Below, piece by piece: positions 17,842-27,523 of a DNA stretch of 64,000 nucleotides (its first letter is position 1; the number at the start of each line of letters is the position of its first letter). A program made the position numbers and the translations under genes. The stretch covers positions 1,736,001-1,800,000 of the forward strand of contig OZ245800.1 of assembly GCA_965228215.1 (NCBI GenBank), in the 5' to 3' direction. Source of the stretch: Maricaulis sp965228215 (GTDB lineage Bacteria > Pseudomonadota > Alphaproteobacteria > Caulobacterales > Maricaulaceae). The notes beneath the pieces were generated by a model that did not search any database, was not told the origin of the DNA, and worked only from the letters and a program-made list of their open reading frames with translations.

Positions 17842-18782
17842 CAGTGACCCTCCCCGCCGATGGGCAGAACGGCGTAGAGCTCGCTGGGCGTGACCACGAG
17901 ATCCCAGGCGAGCTTGCCGCAGACCAGAAGGACCATGGCGGCCAGCAGGGCGCGCAATTCCTCGGCCTTCACATGCCGGCCGGCACGGGCACCGAATTGC
18001 GCGCCGATCACGCCGCCGACGATCAGGAGCAGGGCCAGCACAATGTCGACGGTCTGGTTCTGGGCGGCCTGGAGGAAAGTGGTCAGGGCCGTCACGAAAA
18101 GGATCTGGAACAGCGAGGTTCCCACCACGACATTGGTCGGCATGCGCAGGATGTAGATCATCGCCGGCACCATCACGAAACCACCACCCACACCCATGAT
18201 GGCGGCCAGCGTGCCGACAAAGAAACCAATGGCGATGGGCGGGATGGCCGAAATGTAGAGGCCGGAGGCCGGGAAGCGCATCTTGAAGGGCAGGATGTCG
18301 ATCAGGCCGCGCTTGCGCTTGTTGGCTCCGGTACCGCCTTCACGGCGTTCCGGTTCGCGTCCGCGCTTGATGATGGCCCGCACGCTCTCGATGCACATGA
18401 GAATGCCGATAATGCCGAGGAAGCCGACATAGCTGAGCGAGATGATCAGGTCGATCTGGCCCAGTCCGCGCAGAAAGGCGAACAGCTGCACGCCGAATAT
18501 CGATCCGCTCGCACCGCCGACCAGGAGCAGCAATCCCATCTTCACGTCGAGGGATTTCCGGCGCCAGTGGGCCAGGGCTCCCGACGCCGAGGAGGCCACG
18601 ATCTGATTGGCTTCGGTGGAGACGGCGACGGCCGGCGGGATGCCGATGAACATCAGCATGGGCGTCATCAGGAAACCGCCGCCGACCCCGAACATGCCCG
18701 ACAGGAAACCCACTCCGGCGCCCAGGCCGAGCAACAGGAAAATGCTCACCGAGATCTCGGCTATGGGCAGGTAGATCTGCAT
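17841..18782 (-). CDS. TauE/SafE family sulfite/organosulfur exporter
   Basis: The 313-residue protein has about eight membrane helices and the two Gly-rich family repeats, GFLSGMFGVGGGFLMTPML in the N-terminal half and GTLAAIMGVGGGFVMVPAM in the C-terminal half. Family members export or import small anions such as sulfite, sulfoacetate or taurine-derived compounds. It is the first gene of a pair with the TIGR02186 protein. It starts eight bases after the podJ stop, so transcription may continue from podJ. Confidence 0.92.
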   Translation of the reverse strand: MQIYLPIAEISVSIFLLLGLGAGVGFLSGMFGVGGGFLMTPMLMFIGIPPAVAVSTEANQIVASSASGALAHWRRKSLDVKMGLLLLVGGASGSIFGVQLFAFLRGLGQIDLIISLSYVGFLGIIGILMCIESVRAIIKRGREPERREGGTGANKRKRGLIDILPFKMRFPASGLYISAIPPIAIGFFVGTLAAIMGVGGGFVMVPAMIYILRMPTNVVVGTSLFQILFVTALTTFLQAAQNQTVDIVLALLLIVGGVIGAQFGARAGRHVKAEELRALLAAMVLLVCGKLAWDLVVTPSELYAVLPIGGEGH

Positions 18783-18789
18783 CGACGGC

Positions 18790-21700
18790 CTAGTCGGCCG
18801 CAGCGCGCTCGAGACGTTCGATCAATACGGCGTCGACACGTCCGCTACGCGGCAGCCCCTGATCGGCTTCGAATGACATAATGGCCTCACGGGTTTGAGT
18901 ACCCATCTGACCATCAATCGGGCCCGGTGCATAGCCCAGGACGGAGAGGAATGCCTGTGCCCGGCGCACCGCTTCCGGTGCGACCGTCACGGTGCGGTCC
19001 CAGGGCTGATTGGTGTAGACGCCATTGGCTTCCGCATTGGCGGGGCGCGGCGCGAAATTACCTGCCGCGAGACGTGCCTCGATCAGCGCAGCCGGTTCGA
19101 TCAGTTCGATCAGATTAGCGGCGCGCTGGCTGGCGGTCGGGTCATTTTCGGAGGCCGCAATCGTATACCAGGCGAAGGCATCGGGCAGGCTCAGCGGCAC
19201 GCCCTCACCCTGTTCATACATCAGGGCCAGATTGAACTGGGAATCGCGCGAACCCATCAGTGCGGCTTCCTGGAACCAGCGCGCGGCGGCCTCGAGATTC
19301 TGGGAACCACCGGCGCCGTAATAGTTGATCACGCCGAGATTGTGCATGGCACGGACATGGCCGGAATTGGCGGCGCGTTCGGTCCAGCGGCGGGCAGCCT
19401 CGAGATCCTGTTCGACACCATCCCCGGTCTCCAGCAGTTTCGCATAGCGATACTGGGCCGAGGGAATACCCTGTTCGGCGGCGGCGAGAAGGCTGGCCGC
19501 GGCGCGAGTGAAGTCGCCGGATTCCAGCTGGCGCATGCCGACCTGGTATTGCGCGACCGGATTGCCGTTGGCGGCCGCCTGCAACAGCGTGGTGCGATTA
19601 CCCGACGTATTGGCCGCGGTCTGCGTGCGCGCCGGTGCCGGATCGGCAGCCGGGGGCAGGATCGTATTGCTGGCATCCGCGACCTGGTTGGACGGCGGCG
19701 TGGCGACCGGCGCCGGATCGGTGGCGACCGGGGTCGCTTCGACGGCCGGCGGCTGAACAGCAGCGGTCTCGACCGGTTCAGGTGCCGGCAGGGCGGGCGC
19801 CGATTGGGCGGGCAGAGTTTCAGAGGGCGAGGCTGTAGCGGTCTCTGCCGGCAGGGTGGATTCGGGTGCCGGTTCCGGCGGGTTTGCCGGGGCGGCGTTT
19901 TCAACTGCTTCGCTGGAGAAGGCGCCCGAGACGTTCGCGACAAAATCGCTGTCGGAGACCTGTTGGGACGAGCCAGTATCGCGGCTGTCGAGATAGGCGA
20001 TCGTGCCGGCCGTGCCGATGGACAGAACGACGGCAACCGGTATCAGGGCCAGGAGAAGACTGCCGCGGCGGGCGCGGCGGCGGCGGGAAGACCCGTCGAA
20101 ATCGGTGCCCTCGACACGGGTCCGCTCGCGGGCTGCCGCCAGGAATTCGGTGTCGGCTGTTGCGCCCACACGGCGCGGTGCGACCTGGGCGGGCGCCGGG
20201 CGTTCAGCCGGTTCTGCCGCGGCGGGCTGGGCATGCGGTGCACTGGGCTGGCGAGGCTGGACAGCGGGCTGGGCCACGGGCTGTGGTGCCGGTTGCGGGG
20301 CGCGCAGGATCGGCGCTTCGACCGGTTCCGGTGCCGGTTCAAGGAAGGGATCCATCTCGCCGGTCTCGACGCCCGTCATCGGGGTTTCCGCTTCCGGCGG
20401 CGGCGCCAGCGGCGTGTCGAAGTCGAAACCGGCCGGGTCGATCTTCGAGTCCTGGCTCGTCGCGGAGCCTTCGTCCGACGCATTCGTGTCTTCGCCGTCG
20501 GCGTCGCTGTCCTCGTCGGATGCGCCGTTCTCGATGGCTTCAAGCCGGTCGGCGAGAGCGCTCATGGCGCGTTGCACCGGGGACAGGGCTTCTTCAGTCT
20601 CGGACTTGGCCGAACTCAGCTTGTCCTGGATGCCGGCCATCGCGTCTTCGATGCGCTGGGCGGTGCGTTCCTCGGACTGGCGCAGGCGATCATCCAGCTC
20701 GTCTTCCCGTGAGGCGCGGGCGGTCTCGATGCGCTCCACGGCATCGGCCATGCGGCTGGTCGCGTCCTCGATGGCCTTGCTGGCATTGTCCTCGCCGCGT
20801 GAGATCCGGTCGGCGAGCGATGTGCCCAACTTGGTGACCTGTTCGCCCATGCGGCGCAGATTGTCCCGGTTCTCGCGGCGCACCTCGTCGAGGCGTTTCT
20901 CGAACTGGTCTTCCGACCGGTCCTTGGCAGCGCGGGTTTCGGCCTCGGTCATGCGGCGATCAATGGCGCCGGCCAGGCGCGTGATCTCCTCGCCGAGCCG
21001 GGACATGCTCTCGGTCTGGCGCTGTTCGGACCGGTCCATGCGTTCCAGTGCCTGGGCCAGGGTCGACTCCAGTCGGTCGACGCGATTGCCACTGGCCGCA
21101 CCCGACAGGGCGTCGGACATTTTCGAGCGGGTATCCGCGATCACGCGGGCGACGTCGTCGGACAGGCGATCGAACCGGCGTTCCAGCTCGACATTGTCGC
21201 CTTCATTGCGGTTCTCGAGGCCGCGCAGGCGTTCCTCGATCCGGGCGACGGATGTCTCCAGCGTCCGCGCGCCGTCGCTGGACAGGCGTTCGGAGCCTTC
21301 CAGGCGTTCGCGCAGCGCGTTGGTCGTGCGGTGCAGCTCGGTCAGCGTCTCGGCGGTGCGGGCATCGCGGCGCTTGGTCAGATCGGCGAAATCGCTGGCG
21401 CGGTTTTCCAGCCGGTCGATGCGGTGTTCCAGCGACTGGGCCGCCTTGCGCGTCGCCTCGGACATCTCGCGCATCGTGCTCTCGCTGTCATGCATGCGCG
21501 CGGCGATATCGTTCTCGTGTTCGTAGAGGCGGCGGGCGATCTTGCCGACCGTGTTTTCGGCCGCCTTGGCAAAATCCTCCGGGACGCCATTGGCCGGACC
21601 CTTGGTCTCGAGCGTGTCGATACGATCATTCAGGGCCGACTGGCCCGAGCGCATCGTCTCGATCGTCTTGCGCGCCTCTTCCAGCTGCGACTGGAGACGG

Positions 21701-22044
21701 GTGTCGGACTTGGAGATCTTGTCGGCGAGCTGGCTGATGGCCTTGTCGAGGCCGGTCAGGGCCTTGCCGGACAATTGCTCGGTATTGTCGACGCGTTCGG
21801 TCAGCCGGTTGACCATGGCGCGCATCAACCGGTCCTCCTCGGGACTGGCCGGCACATCGCCGCCAAAACCCGGAAAGGCTTCCAGAGCATCATCCCAGCG
21901 CGGGCTGCCGGGATCGGATTCATCGAGGATGACGCGGTTGAGCCATTCGCCCAGGGTCATGCCTTCGCGGCGTGCGGCCGTTTTGGCACGCGCACGGGCG
22001 CGAGGGTCAATCCCTTTCACGCTCCAAGGCCCTCCAGACGACAT
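18790..22044 (-). CDS. podJ: PodJ-like polar organelle development protein
   Basis: PodJ organises the new cell pole in Caulobacter relatives. This 1084-residue protein has the matching layout. The N-terminus reads PWSVKGIDPRARARAK then MTLGEWLNRVILDE. Coiled coils fill about residues 70-500, followed by an acidic and a Pro/Ala-rich region. One membrane helix at about 662-684 is preceded by RRRRARRG. The periplasmic part has a Pro/Ala linker, three or four SEL1 repeats (about 828-970) and a C-terminal peptidoglycan-binding domain (about 1028-1084). Compared with Caulobacter PodJ the coiled-coil part looks simpler. Confidence 0.9.
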   Translation of the reverse strand: MSSGGPWSVKGIDPRARARAKTAARREGMTLGEWLNRVILDESDPGSPRWDDALEAFPGFGGDVPASPEEDRLMRAMVNRLTERVDNTEQLSGKALTGLDKAISQLADKISKSDTRLQSQLEEARKTIETMRSGQSALNDRIDTLETKGPANGVPEDFAKAAENTVGKIARRLYEHENDIAARMHDSESTMREMSEATRKAAQSLEHRIDRLENRASDFADLTKRRDARTAETLTELHRTTNALRERLEGSERLSSDGARTLETSVARIEERLRGLENRNEGDNVELERRFDRLSDDVARVIADTRSKMSDALSGAASGNRVDRLESTLAQALERMDRSEQRQTESMSRLGEEITRLAGAIDRRMTEAETRAAKDRSEDQFEKRLDEVRRENRDNLRRMGEQVTKLGTSLADRISRGEDNASKAIEDATSRMADAVERIETARASREDELDDRLRQSEERTAQRIEDAMAGIQDKLSSAKSETEEALSPVQRAMSALADRLEAIENGASDEDSDADGEDTNASDEGSATSQDSKIDPAGFDFDTPLAPPPEAETPMTGVETGEMDPFLEPAPEPVEAPILRAPQPAPQPVAQPAVQPRQPSAPHAQPAAAEPAERPAPAQVAPRRVGATADTEFLAAARERTRVEGTDFDGSSRRRRARRGSLLLALIPVAVVLSIGTAGTIAYLDSRDTGSSQQVSDSDFVANVSGAFSSEAVENAAPANPPEPAPESTLPAETATASPSETLPAQSAPALPAPEPVETAAVQPPAVEATPVATDPAPVATPPSNQVADASNTILPPAADPAPARTQTAANTSGNRTTLLQAAANGNPVAQYQVGMRQLESGDFTRAAASLLAAAEQGIPSAQYRYAKLLETGDGVEQDLEAARRWTERAANSGHVRAMHNLGVINYYGAGGSQNLEAAARWFQEAALMGSRDSQFNLALMYEQGEGVPLSLPDAFAWYTIAASENDPTASQRAANLIELIEPAALIEARLAAGNFAPRPANAEANGVYTNQPWDRTVTVAPEAVRRAQAFLSVLGYAPGPIDGQMGTQTREAIMSFEADQGLPRSGRVDAVLIERLERAAAD

Positions 22045-22046
22045 TC

Positions 22047-22216
22047 GAATCGCTCGCTTTGACTACCCCGGCCGACGCTATCGGGCGGTTAATATTGTGT
22101 AAACCAAGGGGGAGACCCCAATATGTGGTGTTTCCACACCGAATTGCGCGAATTCCAGCGAGAACACGCAAATCCTGAGTCCACACAAGCGGATGACTCG
22201 GTTAATGGGCCGTAAA
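22047..22216 (-). promoter_or_regulatory. podJ promoter region with CtrA-like and GANTC sites
   Basis: Two near-matches to the CtrA box TTAA-N7-TTAA are visible: TTAA-N7-TAAA at 22089-22103, centred about 50 bases upstream of the podJ start, and TTAA-N7-TAAA at 22202-22216. GAATC (22047-22051), a CcrM methylation site, lies three bases before the ATG. Caulobacter podJ is known to be cell-cycle controlled by GcrA/CcrM and related regulators. Each box has one mismatch, so binding is inferred. Confidence 0.45.
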
Positions 22217-22235
22217 ATCTGTTAATAACTCGCCG

Positions 22236-23783
22236 TTATTCGGCAGCGGGGGCTCCGAAATATCCCGGGGCGAGAACGCGCAGCTGATTGGTCATCGCTG
22301 CGGCTTCGCGAACGGGCGCCGTCGTCTCGGTCGCGGGCAGGCTGTTGGCGAGGTCGAAGAGGATCCAGGCGATCTCGATCTCCCCACGGCTCGCTGCATA
22401 GCGGCCGGCATGCCAATAGGTCAGCGGTGCGTAGGGATCCCGTTCTGCCGCGGCGGCGAACAGGGCGTAGACCGGCGGGACTTCCCCGGGGGCAGCGTTT
22501 TCGGTCTCCAGCACGGCCACGGTCTGGGCGGCCAGGAGATTTGCGGCAGCACCGCCGAGATCCTCGCGGCGCAGATGCGGGCCCAGGCCGTTCAGTGCAG
22601 CGGTACGATCGCTCGTCATCACCGACATCGTGGTCATCAGGCGTTCGAACGGCGCGTCACCGAGACCGGCGGCCGTCGTCTGGCTGAGCCGCTGGCAGAT
22701 CGGCGTTGCTGGTCCGGAGCGGGCGCAGGGGCCGTAGTGGTGCGAGGCCTGGTAGAGCGTCAGATAGGCGCCGGCGATATCGGCGCGATCAAGGGCGGTC
22801 GACGCGGCGCCCAGGAATCCATCCTCGTCCGGTGCGAGTTCCGGGCTGGCGGCGGCCATCATGCCGGTACGGATCAGATTGCCCAGCTCGGCGGAGGAAG
22901 GCTGGTAGGAGGTTGCGTCCGCCGGCGGCAGACCTTCCGGCCAGGGGAAGCCGGCCGTGTCTTCAAGTGCGCTGAGCCGGGTCCACTCCTCGCGGCGGCC
23001 CATCGGGCTGCTGGGGCTGAAGACGAGAAAGCTCAGACTCTCCGGCAGACCGTCTGCCGTAGCGGTGGAGGCGAGGGCGTCCGGGTGCACCGGAGCGCTG
23101 TGTTGCAGCCAGCGCCGGAACAGGTCGGCGGCATCGGCGCCGCCGGCGTCGGACGGCATGTAGCGGAAGACCGCGCTGCCGGTCTCGCCGCGGCGCAACT
23201 CGGTCTCGCCGTTCTCATTTTCGCTGGCCAGGAAATCGACTTCGCTCAAGCGAACACCGAGAGCCGCCTCGATCCAGAAGCGCTCGAACTGGACGCCGCC
23301 CGGACCTGTGATCTCCTCCAGCTGGCCGGCATTGGTGAAGGCGGTGAAGATATCCATCTGGCGGTGCACATGGCTGGACACGGATTCATTGACCATCACC
23401 GGGCCATCAATCGACTGGACGCGACGCAGGATGCGATCGGTCGTGAAGTCGAAAATGGCGCGTGTGTCGCCAGTGATCTCGAACACATAACCATCCCCGA
23501 TGACCAGTTCGAACTGGCTCTCGCTCTCCAGCGTGCCGTCAAGTGCGCGGGTCTCGACGCGCCAGCGTGTGCGCAGCACGGCATCGGTCCGGTCAGCACG
23601 TCGTGCCAGATAGGCCTCACGATTGAGATGCGGGCCTGCGGGCCCTCGGGCAACCGTCGTGATCGCTTCCGTCGCCTCCTCCTGGGGGGCGAGAATGGAG
23701 AACGGATCCGGCTCCTGCGCGGAGGCGGGTGTGGCGGCCAGGAAGGCCAGCGAAGCGAGGGCGGCACCGAAACGTTTCAACAT
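22236..23783 (-). CDS. Secreted protein of unknown function, 515 residues
   Basis: The start at 23783 gives a signal peptide MLKRFGAALASLAFLAATPA ending near ASAQ. The mature part opens with an acidic stretch, then a beta-rich domain (about 60-180) reminiscent of proteins that carry a bound lipid or cofactor, and a long helical C-terminal half with TPR-like hairpins. Two Cys (in GPCARSGPATPICQR) may form a disulfide. I do not recognise the family. It is divergent from the MerR gene over 122 bases. Confidence 0.6.
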   Translation of the reverse strand: MLKRFGAALASLAFLAATPASAQEPDPFSILAPQEEATEAITTVARGPAGPHLNREAYLARRADRTDAVLRTRWRVETRALDGTLESESQFELVIGDGYVFEITGDTRAIFDFTTDRILRRVQSIDGPVMVNESVSSHVHRQMDIFTAFTNAGQLEEITGPGGVQFERFWIEAALGVRLSEVDFLASENENGETELRRGETGSAVFRYMPSDAGGADAADLFRRWLQHSAPVHPDALASTATADGLPESLSFLVFSPSSPMGRREEWTRLSALEDTAGFPWPEGLPPADATSYQPSSAELGNLIRTGMMAAASPELAPDEDGFLGAASTALDRADIAGAYLTLYQASHHYGPCARSGPATPICQRLSQTTAAGLGDAPFERLMTTMSVMTSDRTAALNGLGPHLRREDLGGAAANLLAAQTVAVLETENAAPGEVPPVYALFAAAAERDPYAPLTYWHAGRYAASRGEIEIAWILFDLANSLPATETTAPVREAAAMTNQLRVLAPGYFGAPAAE

Positions 23784-23874
23784 GGGTCGAGTTTGACGTG
23801 AGCTTTGGGGCGAGAAAAGGACTTTCCCCGGTGAGTAGCAAGTTTTCCGCCGGGAATGCCATTCCGTCATATTT

Positions 23875-23896
23875 TTGACGTTGACGTTCGCGTAAA
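23875..23896 (+). promoter_or_regulatory. Candidate MerR operator in front of the beta-oxidation regulator
   Basis: TTGACG occurs twice in direct succession (23875-23880 and 23881-23886). The second copy with CGTAAA (23891-23896) forms TTGACG-N4-CGTAAA, an imperfect inverted repeat that resembles the TTTACG/CGTAAA sites of LiuR-type MerR regulators of acyl-CoA catabolism. It ends nine bases before the ATG at 23906, as expected for autoregulation. The -10 element is not obvious. Confidence 0.5.
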
Positions 23897-23905
23897 TTAG
23901 CGAAT

Positions 23906-24400
23906 ATGGTCCCCGCCATGATCCAGCAGGTCCCGCCCGATTCCGAATTCTCGATCCGCGAACTCTCCCAGGAGTTCGGCGTCACGCCCCGGACGCTTCG
24001 CTTCTACGAGCAGAAGGGCATGATCCATCCGCAGCGCCGGGGAGCGGCGCGCGTTTATTCTGCAGCGGACCGGGCCCGTATCGACCTCATCCTGCGCGGC
24101 AAGCGCGTCGGTTTCGCCCTCGACGAGATCAAGGAAATCCTCGATCTCGAGGCGATCGACCGCGGCGGCCGCGAGCGTCTGGAACCCGCCATCGAGCGCT
24201 TCGTCGGCCGTATCGACGTGCTGAAACAGCAGCGCGAGGACGTGGACCGCGCAATCTCCGAGCTCCAGGCCGGTCTCGACTGGATGCGGGAGCGCCTCGA
24301 AGACAGAACCCCTCCGGAGGATGTCCGCCGTCGGGCCCGTGCGTTCGAGGCCCTCGCCTCGGCACGCCTCGAGCCCTGGACCGGACTTCCGTCCGACTGA
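23906..24400 (+). CDS. MerR family regulator of acyl-CoA degradation (LiuR-like)
   Basis: Residues 14-80 form a MerR DNA-binding domain: FSIRELSQEFGVTPRTLRFY, then EQKGMIHPQRRGAARVYS and a second helix pair. A coiled coil for dimerisation follows (about 95-150). The 164-residue size and lack of Cys ligands fit the LiuR-type branch that senses acyl-CoA catabolites rather than metals. It lies 45 bases upstream of, and in line with, a five-gene beta-oxidation operon, which is its likely target. ATG at 23918 is an alternative start. Confidence 0.88.
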   Translation: MVPAMIQQVPPDSEFSIRELSQEFGVTPRTLRFYEQKGMIHPQRRGAARVYSAADRARIDLILRGKRVGFALDEIKEILDLEAIDRGGRERLEPAIERFVGRIDVLKQQREDVDRAISELQAGLDWMRERLEDRTPPEDVRRRARAFEALASARLEPWTGLPSD

Positions 24401-24445
24401 ACAGACAATCGAAACAACAACAGAACACGCCGTTGGAGATAGAGA

Positions 24446-26236
24446 ATGAGCACTTATCGCGCCCCCGTCCGTGACATGCGTTTTGTCATGCACGATGTGC
24501 TGAATGTCGGCCAGTACGGCCATCTTCCCGGTTTCGCCGATGCGGATCCGGATACGCTGGACGCTATCCTCGAAGAGGGTGCGAAATTCTGTGAAGGCGT
24601 GCTCGCACCGCTGTCCAAGGTCGGCGATGTGGAAGGCTGTACGCGCGACGAGGACGGCAACGTCAAGACGCCGACGGGCTGGAAGGATGCCTTCCACCAG
24701 ATGTCCGAGGCCGGCTGGACCGCGCTTTCGTCCGATCCGGAATATGGCGGCCAGGGCCTGCCGCACGTGCTCAACCTCGCCATCAATGAAATGGTCTCCT
24801 CGTCCAACATGGCCTTCGGCATGTATCCGGGCCTGACCCTGGGTGCCGCCGCGGCGCTGCACACCGGCGGTACGGACGAGCAGAAGGCGCTCTACCTGCC
24901 GAAGATGATCTCCTGCCAGTGGGGCGGCACGATGAACCTGACCGAGCCGCATTGCGGTACGGATCTGGGCCTGCTGCGTACCAAGGCGGTCCCGCAGGCG
25001 GACGGTTCCTACAAAATCACCGGCCAGAAGATCTGGATCTCCTCGGGCGAACACGACATGGCCGAGAATATCGTCCACCTCGTCCTGGCCCGCATCGAGG
25101 GTGCGCCGGAAGGCGTGAAGGGTATCTCGCTCTTCGTGGTGCCGAAATTCATCCCCGATGCCGACGGCAATCCGGGCGAGCGCAACTCGCTGAAATGTGG
25201 CGGCCTGGAACACAAGATGGGCATTCACGGCAATGCCACCTGCGTGATGGACTATGACGAGGCCACCGGCTGGCTCGTCGGTGACGAGAACAAGGGTCTC
25301 AAAATCATGTTTATCATGATGAATGAGGCTCGCCTGGGCGTCGGCCTCCAGGGTTACGCCCTGGCCGAGGCCGCCTACCAGCAATCCCTCGCCTTCGCGA
25401 AGGACCGTCTCCAGGGCCGCTCTCTCACCGGACCGAAGAACCAGGACGGCCCGGCCGACCCGATCATCGTGCACCCGGATGTCCGTCGCATGCTGATGGA
25501 CCAGAAATCCTTCGTCGAGGCCGCCCGCTGTTTCGCGTTCTGGACCGCGCTTCATGGTGACATGGAAGAGAAGTCCGACGATCCGGCGATGCGCGAGAAG
25601 GGCGGCGACTACATGGCGCTGCTCACCCCGATCGTGAAGTCCTACCTGACCGGCAAGGGCTATGACATGGTCTCCAACGGCCTGCAGATCCATGGCGGTT
25701 CCGGCTTCACCGAGGAATGGGGTGCGTCCCAGCTTCTGCGCGATGCCCGTATCACTCTGATCTATGAAGGCACGAACGGCGTGCAGGCGCTGGACCTGGT
25801 GGGCCGCAAGCTCGCCATGAACGGCATGCGCCCGATCACCACATTCATGGGCGAGCTGGAAGCCGTGATCGCCGAGGGCGGTGACGAGACGACCCAGCCC
25901 TTCATCGATGCCCTCGCCGAATGCCGCGACAAGCTGAAACAGGGCACGGACTGGCTGATGAACAATGCGCTGGAGAATTTCGATCATGCCGGCGCGGGCA
26001 GCCACGACTATCTCAACCTCTTCGGCCTGACCTGCCTCACTTATATGTGGGTCAAGATGGCCAAGGCCGCCGCAGCCAAGATCGCTGCCGGCGACACCGA
26101 CCCGATCTACGACACCAAGATCAAGACGGGTCAGTACTTCCTGGATCGCTGGGTGCCGGAAGCCGCGATGCATCTCGCCAAGGTCGAGGCGGGCGCGGAC
26201 ACGATGATGGCACTCGCAGACGAAGCCTTCGGATAA
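24446..26236 (+). CDS. Large acyl-CoA dehydrogenase (DmdC/FadE-like, with C-terminal extension)
   Basis: The 596-residue protein is an FAD enzyme that introduces the first double bond into acyl-CoA. Motifs include MNLTEPHCGTDLGLLRTKA (FAD/substrate loop), WISSGEHD, and IYEGTNGVQALDL where Glu441 is the likely catalytic base. The extra 150-residue C-terminal domain is typical of the subgroup containing 3-methylmercaptopropionyl-CoA dehydrogenase DmdC and related FadE enzymes. Substrate choice between fatty acyl-CoA and the DMSP route cannot be settled from sequence. First structural gene of the operon. Confidence 0.92.
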   Translation: MSTYRAPVRDMRFVMHDVLNVGQYGHLPGFADADPDTLDAILEEGAKFCEGVLAPLSKVGDVEGCTRDEDGNVKTPTGWKDAFHQMSEAGWTALSSDPEYGGQGLPHVLNLAINEMVSSSNMAFGMYPGLTLGAAAALHTGGTDEQKALYLPKMISCQWGGTMNLTEPHCGTDLGLLRTKAVPQADGSYKITGQKIWISSGEHDMAENIVHLVLARIEGAPEGVKGISLFVVPKFIPDADGNPGERNSLKCGGLEHKMGIHGNATCVMDYDEATGWLVGDENKGLKIMFIMMNEARLGVGLQGYALAEAAYQQSLAFAKDRLQGRSLTGPKNQDGPADPIIVHPDVRRMLMDQKSFVEAARCFAFWTALHGDMEEKSDDPAMREKGGDYMALLTPIVKSYLTGKGYDMVSNGLQIHGGSGFTEEWGASQLLRDARITLIYEGTNGVQALDLVGRKLAMNGMRPITTFMGELEAVIAEGGDETTQPFIDALAECRDKLKQGTDWLMNNALENFDHAGAGSHDYLNLFGLTCLTYMWVKMAKAAAAKIAAGDTDPIYDTKIKTGQYFLDRWVPEAAMHLAKVEAGADTMMALADEAFG

Positions 26237-26323
26237 GGGGCGCGTCACCGAACGCCAGGACTGGACGGTCAGAGAAAAAGCGCAAGCTCACAACAAGAAG
26301 CAAAGCCCAAAGGGGAGTTGGTC

Positions 26324-27490
26324 ATGCTGCAGGATCCGTTGAACGTTCCCAAGCCGGAATGGCTGGATCGCGAAGACGTCAATCTTTTCACCGATGCCGT
26401 GCGCGGTTTCGTGGAAAAGGAATGCCATCCGCATTCCGAGCGCTGGGAGAAGGAAGGCAAGGTCGATCGCGAGGTCTGGACCAAGGCCGGCGAGGCCGGA
26501 ATTCTTGTCCCGGCCTGCCCGGAGGAATATGGCGGCGCCGGAGGTGACTGGCGGCATGACTATGCCTTCCACATGGTCGGCTCCGAAGAGGGTCTCGATG
26601 GCTGGGGTGCCTCCCTGCACAACTCCATCGTCGCCCCCTATATCTGGCATTACGGCTCGGAAGATCAGAAGAAACGTCTCCTGCCGAAAATGGTGTCCGG
26701 TGAATATGTCGGCGCCATCGCGATGACCGAGCCGGGTGCGGGTTCCGACCTGCAGGGTGTGAAAACCACCGCCATCAAGGACGGCAATGGCTATCGCATC
26801 AACGGCTCCAAGACCTTCATCACCAATGGCGGCACGGCGAATTTCATCATCGTCGTCGCCAAGACGGATCCGTCCAAGGGTTATGACGGCACCTCGCTCT
26901 TCATGGTCGAGACGGATGGTCTGGAAGGCTTCCGCCGCGGTCGCCTGCTCGACAAGGTCGGGCTGAAGGGCCAGGACACGGCCGAGCTCTTCTTCGAGGA
27001 TGTCTGGGTTCCCGCCGACGCCCTCCTGGGTCCGGAAGAGGGCCAGGGTTTCATCCAGCTGATGCAGCAATTGCCGCAGGAACGCCTGCAGATCGCCGTG
27101 CAGGGCCTGGGCATGATGAAGCGCGCCCTCGCCGAAACGCTGGCCTATGTGAAGGAGCGCGAGGCTTTCGGTCGTCCGATCCTGAAATTCCAGAACACCC
27201 AGTTCAAGCTCGCCGAGTGCAAGACCAAGGCGACGCTGGCCGAGGTCTTCTGCCATCACTGTTCCGAGCGCCTGCTGGACGGCACGCTCGATGCGGCCAC
27301 GGCCTCGATGGCGAAATACTGGGTCTCCGAGGCCCAGAACGAACTGGTCGACGAATGCGTGCAGCTTCACGGCGGCTATGGTTTCATGAACGAGTATCCA
27401 ATCGCCCGCATGTGGCGCGACGCCCGCGTCCAGCGCATCTATGGCGGTACCAACGAGATCATGAAACTGCTGATCGCGAGGACGCTGTAG
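26324..27490 (+). CDS. Acyl-CoA dehydrogenase, long-chain/isovaleryl type base position
   Basis: The 388-residue protein has the normal family size, with AMTEPGAGSDLQGVKT and YRINGSKTFITNGG as FAD and substrate motifs. The YEGT motif at the C-terminus reads YGGTNEI, lacking Glu. Instead LPQERLQIAV carries Glu253, the position used as catalytic base in long-chain and isovaleryl-CoA dehydrogenases. The ATG at 26324 has AGGGGAG seven bases upstream. It presumably works beside the first dehydrogenase on a different chain length. Confidence 0.92.
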   Translation: MLQDPLNVPKPEWLDREDVNLFTDAVRGFVEKECHPHSERWEKEGKVDREVWTKAGEAGILVPACPEEYGGAGGDWRHDYAFHMVGSEEGLDGWGASLHNSIVAPYIWHYGSEDQKKRLLPKMVSGEYVGAIAMTEPGAGSDLQGVKTTAIKDGNGYRINGSKTFITNGGTANFIIVVAKTDPSKGYDGTSLFMVETDGLEGFRRGRLLDKVGLKGQDTAELFFEDVWVPADALLGPEEGQGFIQLMQQLPQERLQIAVQGLGMMKRALAETLAYVKEREAFGRPILKFQNTQFKLAECKTKATLAEVFCHHCSERLLDGTLDAATASMAKYWVSEAQNELVDECVQLHGGYGFMNEYPIARMWRDARVQRIYGGTNEIMKLLIARTL

Positions 27491-27523
27491 AACGAGACCG
27501 GCGCGCGACGCCAGGGAGGTCAC

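Noticed and set aside
23897..26248. Long open minus-strand frame opposite merR and the first acyl-CoA dehydrogenase
   Set aside because: It is the antisense shadow of two confident genes and has no ribosome site or domain.
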